This document shows positions 16,630 to 26,423 of a stretch of 64,000 nucleotides of DNA, piece by piece. This DNA is from Bacillus sp. NTK034 (GTDB lineage: Bacteria; Bacillota; Bacilli; Bacillales; Cytobacillaceae). Positions within the stretch are counted from its first letter, which is position 1, and every line of letters starts with the position of its first letter. The notes beneath the pieces are model-generated. The model was given only the letters and a program-made list of their open reading frames with translations. It was not told the DNA's origin and ran no database searches. Position numbers and translations under genes: made by a program. The stretch is from the NCBI RefSeq assembly GCF_017303275.1, contig NZ_JAFKOJ010000014.1:1-64000 (forward strand), written 5' to 3'.

Positions 16630-16761
16630 TTAATTATTAATATATTGCTCTTTATGTCTAGCTCTTGGTTTTGTTCCAAGGACATTTTTAATAATGTCTT
16701 CACTCATATGTATACCATGCTTATATAGCCTATTTTGTTCTTGTTTTTTGTTCGTCTTCAT
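16630..16761 (-). CDS. Small hypothetical protein (43 residues)
   Basis: The frame starts MKTNKKQEQNRLYKHGIH and ends RARHKEQYINN; the product is strongly basic. Its start overlaps the 3' end of the upstream minus-strand membrane-protein gene in another frame, a coupling arrangement that supports translation. The function is unknown; it may belong to the transposon cargo. Confidence 0.5.
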   Translation of the reverse strand: MKTNKKQEQNRLYKHGIHMSEDIIKNVLGTKPRARHKEQYINN

Positions 16762-16958
16762 TGAAAAAATGTAATAAGACATACTGTAATACTAATCCAT
16801 TTCCAAAATAAAAAATCATTTTAGCCCAAGCCTGGAAAAGAGGATCTTCCCCTGCATACGGAAAGAAAATAATATTTAAACCAGCCAATATACCCAATAA
16901 CCATGAAAAAATTCATATTAAGAGCTATCATCATTTTTATTAACTTTGTTTGATCCAC
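16730..16958 (-). pseudogene. Small membrane protein broken by a frameshift
   Basis: GTG at 16,958 behind GGTGGGGAG starts DQTKLIKMMIALNMNF. One frame over, SWLLGILAGLNIIFFPYAG continues to VLLHFFNEDEQKTRTK and a stop. The switch lies at a run of six T residues (near 16,905), so a single-base indel, or a sequencing error there, would restore a 75-residue two-helix protein. The family is unknown. Confidence 0.55.
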
Positions 16959-17046
16959 CTTACTCCCCACCTTTCTATATTAATAAATTCCCAGTAAATT
17001 AATGTAATTCGCACAAAAATCATTAACATATCATTTCCAAAAACGG

Positions 17047-17077
17047 CACATATTATTAGTTATAAAAGCCATAATAA
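17047..17077 (+). promoter_or_regulatory. Candidate sigma-G promoter of the ger operon
   Basis: CACATA and CATAATAA are separated by 17 bp, fitting the forespore sigma-G pattern (an ATA-ending -35 box and a CATAnTA -10 box). Germination receptor operons are known to be sigma-G dependent. The start codon lies about 40 bp downstream. Confidence 0.5.
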
Positions 17078-17115
17078 CAGTATAAAAAACAAACTTTTCT
17101 AGGATGGGTTAAACT

Positions 17116-18681
17116 ATGCGTTATTTAAAAATTAAATCCATTATGCAAAAAATGAAGCAAAATACTAAATGGACACAGGAAGAACAATTTAATAATTCAA
17201 TTTTGTTCTCATCGGATGTTCATAAAAATGAAGAAAAACTAAAACAACTGTTAGATTCAAGTGATGATATCATTTTTCATGATTTCATCATTCCATTACA
17301 TGACGGTCGCACATTGAAAGCACTACTAGTTATAGTAGACGGGTTAATTGATGAAGATGCCATTCGCAATAATGTATTAGAGCCACTGACTAAGGAATCT
17401 CTAGATAGCTCTATGGGAGAAGAATTAAAACAAGTAAAAGAAAGAATTTCTATTTTTAACACAAAGAAGGAAAATAATTTAGAAAAATCTGTATACCAAA
17501 TACTGAAGGGAAATACGTTACTATTACTGGATGGGTATAGTGAAGGATTACTGCTAAATGCACCAGGGTACGAGGTTCGAGCAATCTCCGAACCTCAATC
17601 TGATCGAGCTGTGAGAGGAGCACATGACGGATTTATTGAATCATCACCTACTAATATTGCATTGTTACGGCGAAGAATCTCACATCCTTCTTTACAGTTT
17701 GAAACAATTAAAATTGGTGAATATAGTCAAACGGATATTACAATCGGATATGTAAAGGACATTGCGGATCCAAAATTGATTGAACGGATCAAACAAAGAT
17801 TAGAACAAATTAAAGTGGATGAGATAAATAATTCAGGGGAAATCGAACAATTCATCGAAGACCATCCCTTTTCAATCTTTCCAACGATTGGAAATACAGA
17901 ACGTCCTGACAAAGCTTCAGCCTTATTAATGGAAGGAAGAATTGTGATCATTGTAAATGGGGATTCGGTCAGTTTGTTTGTTCCATCCCTATTTCTTGAA
18001 AATATAAAAAGCATAGAAGATTACAGTTCTCGACCCTATTATAGTTCCTTCATTCGAATGCTGCGTTTCGTGTCATTTGTAATCAGTATTTCTTTACCAG
18101 GCATTTATATTGCAGCTATTAATTTTCATAAGGTGATGATTCCATCTGATATGATTGTCCCTATTATTCAAGCGCGAGAGACGGTCCCATTCCCTCTAGC
18201 AATGGAAATTGCCATGATGATTTTAATGTTTGAAGTTGTCCGTGAGGCTGGTGTCAGACTTCCTCAACAAATTGGCTCAGCGTTAAGTATTGTTGGTGCT
18301 TTGATTCTGGGACAAGTCTCAGTCTCAGCCGGACTTGTTGGTGCACCGACCATTATTGTTGTATCCATATCGTACATTGCTGCCTTTGTTATCACCCCAA
18401 TTGCAGATGTCACCGCACTTCTTAGGATAGGATTATTTATTGCTAGTAGCTTATTCGGGGGATATGGACTAATTGTCGCCATGCTCGGTTTATTAACACA
18501 TATGATCTCTTTAACATCGCTTGGGATTCCATTTATGGCGCCATTTGCACCTTTTTATTTTCAGGATTGGAAAGATTCACTGATTCGTTTGCCGTTGAGG
18601 TGGAAAAAACAGCGACCAAAAAGTATACCGAATCAGCGTACGACTAGAATTAGATCATTACCTAAAACAGGTGATAAATGA
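17116..18681 (+). CDS. Spore germination receptor subunit A (GerA/GerK family)
   Basis: This 521-residue GerAA-family protein is the A subunit of a nutrient germinant receptor in the inner spore membrane. A large soluble N-terminal domain (about residues 1-310) is followed by membrane helices and a basic cytoplasmic tail. Family landmarks include ESSPTNIALLRRRI, PFPLAMEIAMM and the proline-rich MAPFAPFYFQDWKDSLIRLP region. Its stop overlaps the next start (ATGA). The gene order A-C-B is that of gerK. The operon is cargo of a transposon and so can spread germination behaviour horizontally. Confidence 0.95.
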   Translation: MRYLKIKSIMQKMKQNTKWTQEEQFNNSILFSSDVHKNEEKLKQLLDSSDDIIFHDFIIPLHDGRTLKALLVIVDGLIDEDAIRNNVLEPLTKESLDSSMGEELKQVKERISIFNTKKENNLEKSVYQILKGNTLLLLDGYSEGLLLNAPGYEVRAISEPQSDRAVRGAHDGFIESSPTNIALLRRRISHPSLQFETIKIGEYSQTDITIGYVKDIADPKLIERIKQRLEQIKVDEINNSGEIEQFIEDHPFSIFPTIGNTERPDKASALLMEGRIVIIVNGDSVSLFVPSLFLENIKSIEDYSSRPYYSSFIRMLRFVSFVISISLPGIYIAAINFHKVMIPSDMIVPIIQARETVPFPLAMEIAMMILMFEVVREAGVRLPQQIGSALSIVGALILGQVSVSAGLVGAPTIIVVSISYIAAFVITPIADVTALLRIGLFIASSLFGGYGLIVAMLGLLTHMISLTSLGIPFMAPFAPFYFQDWKDSLIRLPLRWKKQRPKSIPNQRTTRIRSLPKTGDK

Positions 18682-19859
18682 TGGTAAGGATGCTAACTAT
18701 CATCCCATTATTATTTTTATTAACCGGCTGTTGGAGTAGTCAAGAACTTGATAAATCAGCACTTGTACATGGGATAGGGTTGGATAAATCTGACGGACAA
18801 TTACGAATTAGCGTCGAAATCATAAAACCAACTGGACCAAGTGAACAAGGTGGAGGAGAGGGGGGCGGAGGAAATGGCCAAAATATTCTATTAGAAAGAG
18901 ACGGGGACTCACTTATACAAGGCGCAAGAGAACTCATAAAAGATGCGAAACGTCGGCTTTATTTTGAGCATACTCGTTTATGGGTGATTGGTGAGGAATT
19001 AGCAAAAGATAATTTTATTGACTACCTTGATGAAAGCAGACGCGATCAAATGTTTCGTTTGAATAGTTATCTATTCATTACAGAGGAAAGTCCAATTGAT
19101 ATTTTGGATACTTCTACCCTTTATGAAGATCTTTCTTCGACAGAAATAGTTTCTGCTTTAGAACAAACAGAATATATTGCTGAATTTACACCCGTAAAAA
19201 TGTATGAATTTTATAAGTTAATTGAGAGTCCTATTCCTAATGCTTATTTGCCGATAATTCAAACAAAAAAAGAAAAGGATAAAGCAATTACTTCAATAGA
19301 CGGTACTGCTGTTATTAACACTTATAAAATGGTCGGTAAACTGAATACACATGAAACTGTTGGGCTGAATGTCCTTTTAAACAAGGCAAAAGGCGGAAGT
19401 AAAACCGTATCTCTGAATGACAAGGAGAAAGTCTCTGTAGAGATAAAGAAATCAGAGACGGAAATAAATCCAACATTAGATGGTAATCAGCTTAAAGCAC
19501 ATCTGAAAATCGAGATAGAGGGAACTTTAGCTGATAATACTACGAATAGGAATATAAATGATCAGTGGATAAGTAAAGTTGAAGAGGAAGTATCAAATCA
19601 GACTGAAAAAAACGTACGTTTAACTTTGAATAAGCTTCAAAAGGAATTAAAGACTGATATATCAGGAATTGGACTGGAAACCTACAGGGAATATCCTAAA
19701 CAATGGCAAAATGTCCAATCTGAATGGAATGAGATTTTTTCTAATGCAGATATAATGATTGATGTTCATACAAATATTACTCATCAAGGTCTTATTAATA
19801 AAAGTGTAGAAAAAAATCACAAAAAGCCTTATAACAACCCTTATAAGCTGAAGAATTAA
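18678..19859 (+). CDS. Spore germination receptor subunit C, Ger(x)C lipoprotein
   Basis: This 393-residue lipoprotein has a short signal and lipobox (LLTGCWSS) and anchors to the outer face of the inner spore membrane. GCWSSQELDKSALVHGIGLD is the standard start of Ger(x)C proteins. Gly-rich residues (GGGEGGGGNG) form a flexible loop near residue 58. It is translationally coupled to the A subunit and followed 28 bp later by the B subunit. Confidence 0.95.
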   Translation: MMVRMLTIIPLLFLLTGCWSSQELDKSALVHGIGLDKSDGQLRISVEIIKPTGPSEQGGGEGGGGNGQNILLERDGDSLIQGARELIKDAKRRLYFEHTRLWVIGEELAKDNFIDYLDESRRDQMFRLNSYLFITEESPIDILDTSTLYEDLSSTEIVSALEQTEYIAEFTPVKMYEFYKLIESPIPNAYLPIIQTKKEKDKAITSIDGTAVINTYKMVGKLNTHETVGLNVLLNKAKGGSKTVSLNDKEKVSVEIKKSETEINPTLDGNQLKAHLKIEIEGTLADNTTNRNINDQWISKVEEEVSNQTEKNVRLTLNKLQKELKTDISGIGLETYREYPKQWQNVQSEWNEIFSNADIMIDVHTNITHQGLINKSVEKNHKKPYNNPYKLKN

Positions 19860-19887
19860 ACGATCAAAGAAGAAGGAGATTACAGAC

Positions 19888-20958
19888 ATGTTAACAAAAT
19901 GGGAAACACTTTTTTTATTAGTAATGACACTTCCAATCATGGGACATGTCGTAATTCTCCCGTTAATGCTCGATGTTGCCGGGAGAGATGCTTGGATTTC
20001 CATATTTCTATCACTTCCGGTAGCATTTACGTTGGCAATCTCCATTTATCGTTTGAGACTTAAATACCCAAAACAAAATATTTCTGATATGCTTCACAAT
20101 TTATTAGGAAAACCTTTTGGAGTGATGATAAAGATAATTTTCATTATCTACTTTTTATTTTTAACAATTTTCTCGTTTGCTTTGTTAGTTGATTTTATCT
20201 ACATTGCCTTTTTGCCTGAGACACCACGATTGGCTATACTGGTCTGGTTTTTGTTATTCTTTGTTTATGCAGCTTCAAAAGGTATTAAAAGAATTGCATT
20301 AACGGCAGGAATACTAGCAATAATTGCTATGGCGACTGGACATACAGTCACGATTTTGGACAGACCAATGAAAGATTGGAGTGAGCTCCAACCTATATTT
20401 GAGTTTGGTTGGAATCCAATATTATGGGGATCTTTGATAATTTTAAGTATATGGGTAGAATTATTACTACTTTTATTTCTACCCATTCAAAACATTCGTG
20501 AAAAACGAATGTTTTTACTATGGAGTATTGGAATTTTGTTAAATGCACTTATGATGTTTTCAACAACTATAGGTAGTATTACGATTTTCGGATTAGGTCA
20601 GGCTGATAATTCTGTATATCCCGCATTAGAGTCAGTACGAATTATTAGTTTAGGATTCATTGATCGTTTTGATATTTATGGATTACTATTAATGGCTGTA
20701 GGGACATACATACGCTGCAGTCTATACTTCCGAATCGCTTATGATATAACTGTATCAAAGGTTTCCTCAAAGTGGATAAGACGATTTGGGTTTACGGGGT
20801 TTGTTTTACTCGTATTCCTTGGTACGTACTATTTATCAAAAGAACATCTTCGGCTAGATAAAACATTAGATATTTACGCATATATGATTGTCCTGTTTCC
20901 TATTCCATTTTTGTTACTAGGTATCTCTTATTTAAAAGGAAAAACAAAGCAGAGTTAG
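19888..20958 (+). CDS. Spore germination receptor subunit B (GerAB/ArcD/ProY-type)
   Basis: This 356-residue integral membrane protein has about ten predicted helices and belongs to the amino-acid/polyamine transporter-like GerAB family, which binds the germinant. GAAGGAG precedes the ATG. It completes the A-C-B receptor operon. Ligand specificity cannot be read from the sequence. Confidence 0.94.
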   Translation: MLTKWETLFLLVMTLPIMGHVVILPLMLDVAGRDAWISIFLSLPVAFTLAISIYRLRLKYPKQNISDMLHNLLGKPFGVMIKIIFIIYFLFLTIFSFALLVDFIYIAFLPETPRLAILVWFLLFFVYAASKGIKRIALTAGILAIIAMATGHTVTILDRPMKDWSELQPIFEFGWNPILWGSLIILSIWVELLLLLFLPIQNIREKRMFLLWSIGILLNALMMFSTTIGSITIFGLGQADNSVYPALESVRIISLGFIDRFDIYGLLLMAVGTYIRCSLYFRIAYDITVSKVSSKWIRRFGFTGFVLLVFLGTYYLSKEHLRLDKTLDIYAYMIVLFPIPFLLLGISYLKGKTKQS

Positions 20959-21275
20959 CTCCCAAAAAGGGAAAAGTGATGCTTACCTTATGTCTTAAGT
21001 TTTGCAAAAATCATTGCTAGATAAGGGGGTATTTTCAGAGTTATGATTTTAAAAGTATAACTATCAGTTGATAAAAAAGTAAGCAAGGCAAGCACCCTAT
21101 CATTGTGCAGATACATCAATACTACGGGGACTACATACCGTTTTAATTTCAGCTAGATTGGACAATTCACCTCGATCACGTATATGAATTTTTCTCGCAT
21201 CAACCTCAAAGTCCTCAAGCTAATATCTTGATGGGATATTAGCTGGCTTTTGTCACCGATCAAAATGATAAAAAA
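20959..21275. other. Intergenic region between the ger operon and tnpA
   Basis: There is no gene of convincing length. On the minus strand a frame of about 40 codons without a start (EDFEVDARKIHIRDRGELSN, ending SIDVSAQ at 21,116) may be a relic. A hairpin, AGCTAATATC-TTGATG-GGATATTAGCT (21,219-21,245), could terminate either convergent transcript, although T-runs are weak. Confidence 0.35.
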
Positions 21276-24272
21276 CTACGACACCTTCAACTTAATAGGG
21301 ATTCGCTGATTCATATTGAGTTCAAAAGTTCCGTATGGATTGACATGATGATAAAATAAAGGTGTTAATCCCCTAAAATCTTCTGGAGTCATTTTCTTCA
21401 ACCAATATTGGTTGTTGTCATAAAGAACCTCTTGTACCATTAAGGTATTCATATAGACTAAGCAATTTTGCAGCAATTGAAGTGATAAGGCAGACACCTC
21501 TTGATCTTCTATCGAATTGGAACGAATCTCACTGTTTTTCCCATAGAAAATATAAGTATTCACTGAGTTCCATTGTTCCACTGTATTTAATCCTTCATGG
21601 ATCTCTCTTCGAATCTCTTCATAGTGTAAATAATCACATAAAAAGATCGTTTTAATCGCTTTTCCTAATTCACATAAAGCCTGATAGGTTGGATGTTTCG
21701 TATCCCTTGTAAATCGCTTTAATATGGATTCGGCAGAAGCAGTACCTAACCGTAGAGCAGTTGCAAACTTAATGATTTGTTCATACTGTTGCCGAATAAG
21801 ATCCCAGTTAATCGGTCTACTTAAAACCTGTTGTAGGTGAGGATATTCCTCATTCATGCCGGCTTCTGGACGATATAGCTTTTGAGATCCAATATTTTTA
21901 AACCGTGGCATCAGTTTAAAACCAAGTAGATGACAAAAAGCAAATGCAACGACACTTTGTCCGTGTGTATCGACATAATTTCTGTCAACCTCCATGTCCG
22001 TACAGTGACGAAGAACCCCTTCCATCATTGCTGCCACCTCAGAAGAAAGGCAGGACTTAAGCTGAGAATAGATACAAGCTGATTTTCGATCTGTATGCCA
22101 ATAGATCATGACTCCATGCTTCTTATAACGAGGATGCCATTCTGAAAGCAAGTTCTGATCAAAAGAGCCAAAATGTTTTGAATCGGAAGCACATGCAGTG
22201 GTAGCTTCTCCCCATACCTCTTTCATTCGATTGTAGATGATATGGTTGGTAACCTCGGCGTTGGCTTTTCGCAAATGATCCTTATGAATAAATTTTTGGC
22301 GTATATATCGAAGTTCTCGATAACTATCTAGATGGTTTCCAGCAGAAACTGTTTTCAAACCTGTATTCGTTCCTAATCCAAATAAACTTAGAAGAAGCCT
22401 TCGTTGGACGGTTTCTCGATCTAAAATCTCTCGATTGGCGGTGGTTTTAAAGTGTTTGGTAAACTCCGTATGAAAATCTGTTTCTTTTAGTAAATCCAAT
22501 AGGTTAATGTCGGTCCAACGGTTCTTAATCTCCTGTTTAAGCATCGTCACATGTGGAGGTTCTGGTTGCTTTTCGAGTGGAGTGACTCTAATCCATCCTT
22601 TATTATTTCTGGTAGTAATGGCTACTTTTTCGTTACTATGATCTCCTAGCCCTTGATTCAATAAATGGAGTTTATCTTTCATCAACTGTAGAATATCTTC
22701 AATAAAAGGCTCTACATCAAGTGGTGCTTTCAGTGCTTGAAAATATTCTTCCTTGTTCTCTTCAAAATCTTGAGGGAGATCTTCATCTGGGTTTCGATAT
22801 CGATCAGCACCCTCAATCCAAATTTCTTTACACCGAAGTCGAGTGCGAAGCGATTGGATCACTGCAATTTCATAGTTGATTCGATTTACTCTTTCTATCC
22901 CTTTGCTGTCTGTCTCGACAATAACATCTTTCCATTTCGGCTGAATTACACCTTCAATGGGAACTTCATCTCCAGCAGCAAAATAACGTTGCCCACTTTC
23001 TCCATACTCTCGTATGAGTTGAATACCCTTAATAATCGGCTGATGAAATTGATTATTTGAGCGAAAAGTAAGGTTGTTTAAAATTTTAGAAAGTGACTTT
23101 CGATAATGCCCTTGGTAAGAAGAATGCATTTTTGTATAGATTTTTTCTTTGTATTCCCGATTATTTTTTGTCATGTCCTTAATAATATCTCGAATCATAT
23201 CAGAGCTAACAATAGGGAATAAAGTATCTTGAATGACCCCTTCTGGGTGATCTACGGTTGCTTTTAATAAATTGACAATATGTCTATTTTTTCCTTGGAC
23301 TCTTTCTAATTCTTCTACTGCTTCTTTTCGGGTTGTATTTTTGGCCTTATTTCCAAATTTATGCGTAATTTCATCCAATAAATCAGCTAAATAATCAATG
23401 ACTTCTTCATGACGATGCGTAAATAAAATGGCAAGAAGGGTATAGCGAATGGGTGCAGGGTGTGCACGCAATTCTGTTACGGTTTCTGTAGCTGCACGGA
23501 GTCGATATTTCTTTACTAATTTCGGAGTCAAATGATGAAATAATCTTGGAGGAATGTGTAGGTGCCGAATAGCTAACAATTTTTTAACTTCCATTTCCAT
23601 GGTACTTACACTTGGTTTGCTAGGAGAAGATAAAAGTTGCCGAAAAGTTAAAATATCTGATTCCTTTTCCTTATGAAACTCTTCTTCAAAACCTTCTACT
23701 GTTACTTCATCAGTAAAAGATTCCAGTAACGCATCTAATCTCGAACAAGTCCTAGAAGATAGCTGCTGATAAATCGATTGATATAAATCCTTTTCAAAAG
23801 TGTCAATGGAGGAATCGATCATACGCTTTAAACTTCCATTTGAAGGAGGTTCGACTTTCCACTTGCGAAACAGACTGTATGCCTGACTTTTTAAATAGTC
23901 GATATCATGTGTAAACTGAACTTGTTCGTTTAACCACTCTGTCAAAAGTTCGTTATCTTTTGCTGTAAGTTCTTGAAAATCAAAGAATTCTCTAATTTGT
24001 TTTCGATGATAAGTAAAGTTTCTTTCATCTGCTCCCCAACGATATTCCTCAAAGAGTGATGAAGATAACCCTAATTGCTGCCCTATAAATTCAACTACCA
24101 CTTTGGGAATATCTTGTTTCTTGGAAGGAAATCTAGCCTCTTGTTGAAAGTACTTTAATAATATCGCAAATCCTAAACGACTTGCCCCTGTTTTATTACC
24201 AATTAGCTTTCTTTCAATGGGTAGTACTACAAAATGTTCTAGTAGCTCATCTTCATTCCAATTTCGTTTCAT
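21276..24272 (-). CDS. tnpA: Tn3-family transposase TnpA of the ger transposon
   Basis: This 998-residue full-length transposase has the C-terminal signature [20 protein letters not shown] followed by [15 protein letters not shown], typical of the DDE domain of Tn3-family enzymes. ATG follows GGGGAAGG. It lies just inside the right inverted repeat and reads toward the cargo. It shares little sequence with the mercury-transposon transposase, so the two elements arrived independently and are unlikely to act on each other's ends. Confidence 0.97.
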   Translation of the reverse strand: MKRNWNEDELLEHFVVLPIERKLIGNKTGASRLGFAILLKYFQQEARFPSKKQDIPKVVVEFIGQQLGLSSSLFEEYRWGADERNFTYHRKQIREFFDFQELTAKDNELLTEWLNEQVQFTHDIDYLKSQAYSLFRKWKVEPPSNGSLKRMIDSSIDTFEKDLYQSIYQQLSSRTCSRLDALLESFTDEVTVEGFEEEFHKEKESDILTFRQLLSSPSKPSVSTMEMEVKKLLAIRHLHIPPRLFHHLTPKLVKKYRLRAATETVTELRAHPAPIRYTLLAILFTHRHEEVIDYLADLLDEITHKFGNKAKNTTRKEAVEELERVQGKNRHIVNLLKATVDHPEGVIQDTLFPIVSSDMIRDIIKDMTKNNREYKEKIYTKMHSSYQGHYRKSLSKILNNLTFRSNNQFHQPIIKGIQLIREYGESGQRYFAAGDEVPIEGVIQPKWKDVIVETDSKGIERVNRINYEIAVIQSLRTRLRCKEIWIEGADRYRNPDEDLPQDFEENKEEYFQALKAPLDVEPFIEDILQLMKDKLHLLNQGLGDHSNEKVAITTRNNKGWIRVTPLEKQPEPPHVTMLKQEIKNRWTDINLLDLLKETDFHTEFTKHFKTTANREILDRETVQRRLLLSLFGLGTNTGLKTVSAGNHLDSYRELRYIRQKFIHKDHLRKANAEVTNHIIYNRMKEVWGEATTACASDSKHFGSFDQNLLSEWHPRYKKHGVMIYWHTDRKSACIYSQLKSCLSSEVAAMMEGVLRHCTDMEVDRNYVDTHGQSVVAFAFCHLLGFKLMPRFKNIGSQKLYRPEAGMNEEYPHLQQVLSRPINWDLIRQQYEQIIKFATALRLGTASAESILKRFTRDTKHPTYQALCELGKAIKTIFLCDYLHYEEIRREIHEGLNTVEQWNSVNTYIFYGKNSEIRSNSIEDQEVSALSLQLLQNCLVYMNTLMVQEVLYDNNQYWLKKMTPEDFRGLTPLFYHHVNPYGTFELNMNQRIPIKLKVS

Positions 24273-24343
24273 AAATAACCTTCCCCTAACTTTAGAATAA
24301 TCACTCTTTTGAGTGTAATCTATTGATTAGAGGATGAAAACAA

Positions 24344-24381
24344 TACTTTGCGGTCTAGAGCAGCTACCCTGTCACTAGGCC
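24344..24381 (-). repeat. Right 38-bp terminal inverted repeat of the ger transposon
   Basis: The inverse copy of 15,641-15,678 with about three differences. The target duplication TACAA follows directly at 24,382-24,386. Confidence 0.95.
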
Positions 24382-24701
24382 TACAAAGTGTAGGATTAGA
24401 AATTATTAGACATGGTATTATAAGCATCAAAGGTTTTAGCCACAGTTTTTTAATAGATGAAAATCCCCAATTGTATAGAACCATTATTTTTGCTGTCAAT
24501 GATGTTTTAGAAAATATCCCAGATCGTCACAATTTCCACGATAAGCAGCTGCTCCTACAGTATATTAATGAATTTATTGCATTTTCGACAAACTTAGAAA
24601 AAGTACTAGTTCAAGAAGGGCTGATTCATGATGCCAGGATAACTTCATTAATCCATTTAATTGAGTTTGGTAATGATTTGTTAAATATTCGTAAAAGCTA
24701 A
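24382..24701 (+). pseudogene. 3' part of the gene interrupted by the ger transposon
   Basis: It continues the frame broken at 15,640: SVGLEIIRHGIISIKGFSHS onward to NDLLNIRKS and a stop. The soluble helical protein would have had 137 residues. An open frame also runs from inside the inverted repeat (ATG at 24,348), so a transposon-fused shorter product is possible but lacks a ribosome site. No family was recognised. Confidence 0.85.
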
Positions 24702-24735
24702 AAAAAATTAAGCAAAGAATGGAAGGTATAAAATA

Positions 24736-25122
24736 ATGGCCGGCTGGAAAGCTAACTATCCCCAAACAATGCTACATGATTATATATTAATCTATTTCGT
24801 AGTGTTGGTCTTCTTATGGTATGCGATGAATTTCTCAATCATTGGATTCATTATATCGTTGATTGCTTCATTTGTAATAGTGGTGCTATTGTTTTTAAGT
24901 TATGAAAAAATGAAGGAAAGAAATAGAACGCCTAATGAAGGGGACTACTGGTATTTACATTGTGAAAAAGGTATCTACGAAGAGATTTATGTAATAGATG
25001 GTGTGGGAAGAAATAAATTCGATTCAATGAATTACCTTGAGGACAAGGGAATGAGTTATGAAAGAGCACGAGAATACTTGCTCCATTTGGGAAGCCTAAA
25101 GTATGAAAGAAAAATAAAATAG
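24736..25122 (+). CDS. Hypothetical membrane protein
   Basis: This 128-residue protein has two N-terminal transmembrane helices (about residues 17-57) and a soluble acidic-basic C-terminal domain. GGAAGG precedes the ATG. No family was recognised. Confidence 0.65.
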   Translation: MAGWKANYPQTMLHDYILIYFVVLVFLWYAMNFSIIGFIISLIASFVIVVLLFLSYEKMKERNRTPNEGDYWYLHCEKGIYEEIYVIDGVGRNKFDSMNYLEDKGMSYERAREYLLHLGSLKYERKIK

Positions 25123-25177
25123 TAGCAAAAAATACATATACTCAATGTCCAAATTCTGTTAATATTGAAATATCAAG

Positions 25178-25228
25178 AAGCACTTGATCCATAGGGATGA
25201 CCTATGAATCAGGTGCTTTTTTGTTTTT
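25178..25228 (+). terminator. Intrinsic terminator
   Basis: AGCACTTGATCCATA pairs with TATGAATCAGGTGCT, followed by TTTTTTG. Confidence 0.88.
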
Positions 25229-25301
25229 TAAGGCATAGAGGGGAATGGCAATGAAGTCTTTTCTAGCTTGAAAAATATTTTAATAAGGGGAATGAATTGC
25301 C

Positions 25302-25781
25302 ATGATCGAACAGCTCCATGGAAATTTATTAGATTATAAATCTGATCTGTTAATCAATGCTGCTAACGGCAAAGGATGGATGGGTGGGATTTTCGGTCGA
25401 TATGTTCCACTAAAAGGTGTTGCAGATACAATCCACTATAATGATCACTCAATTGAGAGGGAGGCTAAAATTATTTGCAGGTCAAGAAAGATCTGCCTGG
25501 GAGATATTTATATTACTGGCTCAGGAAGATTGGGGTTTAAAGAAGGTGTACTGCATGCAGTAACGATGCTAAAACCCGGGCAAAAAGCAGATATCTTAAC
25601 GATTGAAAAATGCCTAAATAACATTTGTGCCTTTTGTGTTGAAAAAGGGATTCAATCTTCGACAATCCCTCTATTGGGCACTGGGACCGGTGGCCTAGAT
25701 AAGGAGAAAGTAATGAAGATATTCGAAAAAAAATTAAGAAATCACTCCACTCACTTTAAAATTGTCCTTTATAAAAGATAG
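25302..25781 (+). CDS. Macro-domain protein (ADP-ribose binding)
   Basis: This 159-residue single macro domain has the GNLLDYKSDLLINAANGKG ligand loop and the LLGTGTGGLDKEK phosphate-binding loop. Such domains bind ADP-ribose and may remove it from proteins or nucleic acids. No partner ADP-ribosyltransferase is visible nearby. The ATG follows AAGGGG. A role in reversing a toxin- or phage-related ADP-ribosylation is possible but not shown. Confidence 0.88.
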   Translation: MIEQLHGNLLDYKSDLLINAANGKGWMGGIFGRYVPLKGVADTIHYNDHSIEREAKIICRSRKICLGDIYITGSGRLGFKEGVLHAVTMLKPGQKADILTIEKCLNNICAFCVEKGIQSSTIPLLGTGTGGLDKEKVMKIFEKKLRNHSTHFKIVLYKR

Positions 25782-25857
25782 AATATCTTATTAATTGCAA
25801 GCTTATTTGAGAAAAGTGTAGCAACAGCTTTCATAATTGGATTAGGGGGAAGTAATA

Positions 25858-26370
25858 ATGTTAGGGTGGTTACGGAAACGGAAGTATACATTTACAAAGG
25901 AAGATGGATTAAAAAGTATAGGAACAACTAAAGAAACTAATATAGATTTTAAGGAATATTTTTACGATGAAAGTAATAAATATTTTCAGTTGCAAGAGGT
26001 AGTTCAAGAAAACTTAGAATCATATACACCAGAGGAAATAGAAAGGCTGGCAGCTGATGTCTTATATTTATATTGTTGCTTCGTTAGAAATATCTCAACA
26101 ATTAAAACAGAAAATATGAGCAAGTCAAATCTACATTTTCACCTTGCTGTTATTGGGAAGTTGTCGGATGCCACTCACAATATACCAGGCAGTCTAATTG
26201 CAGCAAGGTTGGGTAAAGCTCATGTATTGAATTACCACCTTAGTGAATTTTTAACGTTTCTAAAAATTTTACATCAAACTGAAATTATTCGACTAGATTA
26301 TCATTACCATTGCCTTGATATAAGAAAAGAATGGGAGCATTTATATGTTTCTACTGAAGAAACGGCCTGA
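25858..26370 (+). CDS. Hypothetical protein
   Basis: This 170-residue largely helical protein has a basic N-terminus and no signal or membrane helix. GGGGGAAG precedes the ATG. No family was recognised. It ends about 50 bp before a repeat-bounded GC-richer insert. Confidence 0.6.
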   Translation: MLGWLRKRKYTFTKEDGLKSIGTTKETNIDFKEYFYDESNKYFQLQEVVQENLESYTPEEIERLAADVLYLYCCFVRNISTIKTENMSKSNLHFHLAVIGKLSDATHNIPGSLIAARLGKAHVLNYHLSEFLTFLKILHQTEIIRLDYHYHCLDIRKEWEHLYVSTEETA

Positions 26371-26423
26371 ATGTAATCGGATGGGAACAGCAGCTGGCCA
26401 CATAAAATACATTGTGTACTTAA

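Larger units (their letters stand above)
15641..24381. mobile_element. Complete Tn3-family transposon carrying a germination receptor operon
   Basis: The 8,741-bp element is bounded by 38-bp inverted repeats (15,641-15,678 and 24,344-24,381) that differ at about three positions. It is flanked by a perfect 5-bp direct repeat, TACAA, at 15,636-15,640 and 24,382-24,386, the target duplication typical of Tn3-family transposition. Inside are tnpR (minus), two small minus genes, a ger A-C-B operon (plus) and tnpA (minus). The disrupted gene rejoins in frame, so insertion is recent relative to decay of the target. Confidence 0.95.
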
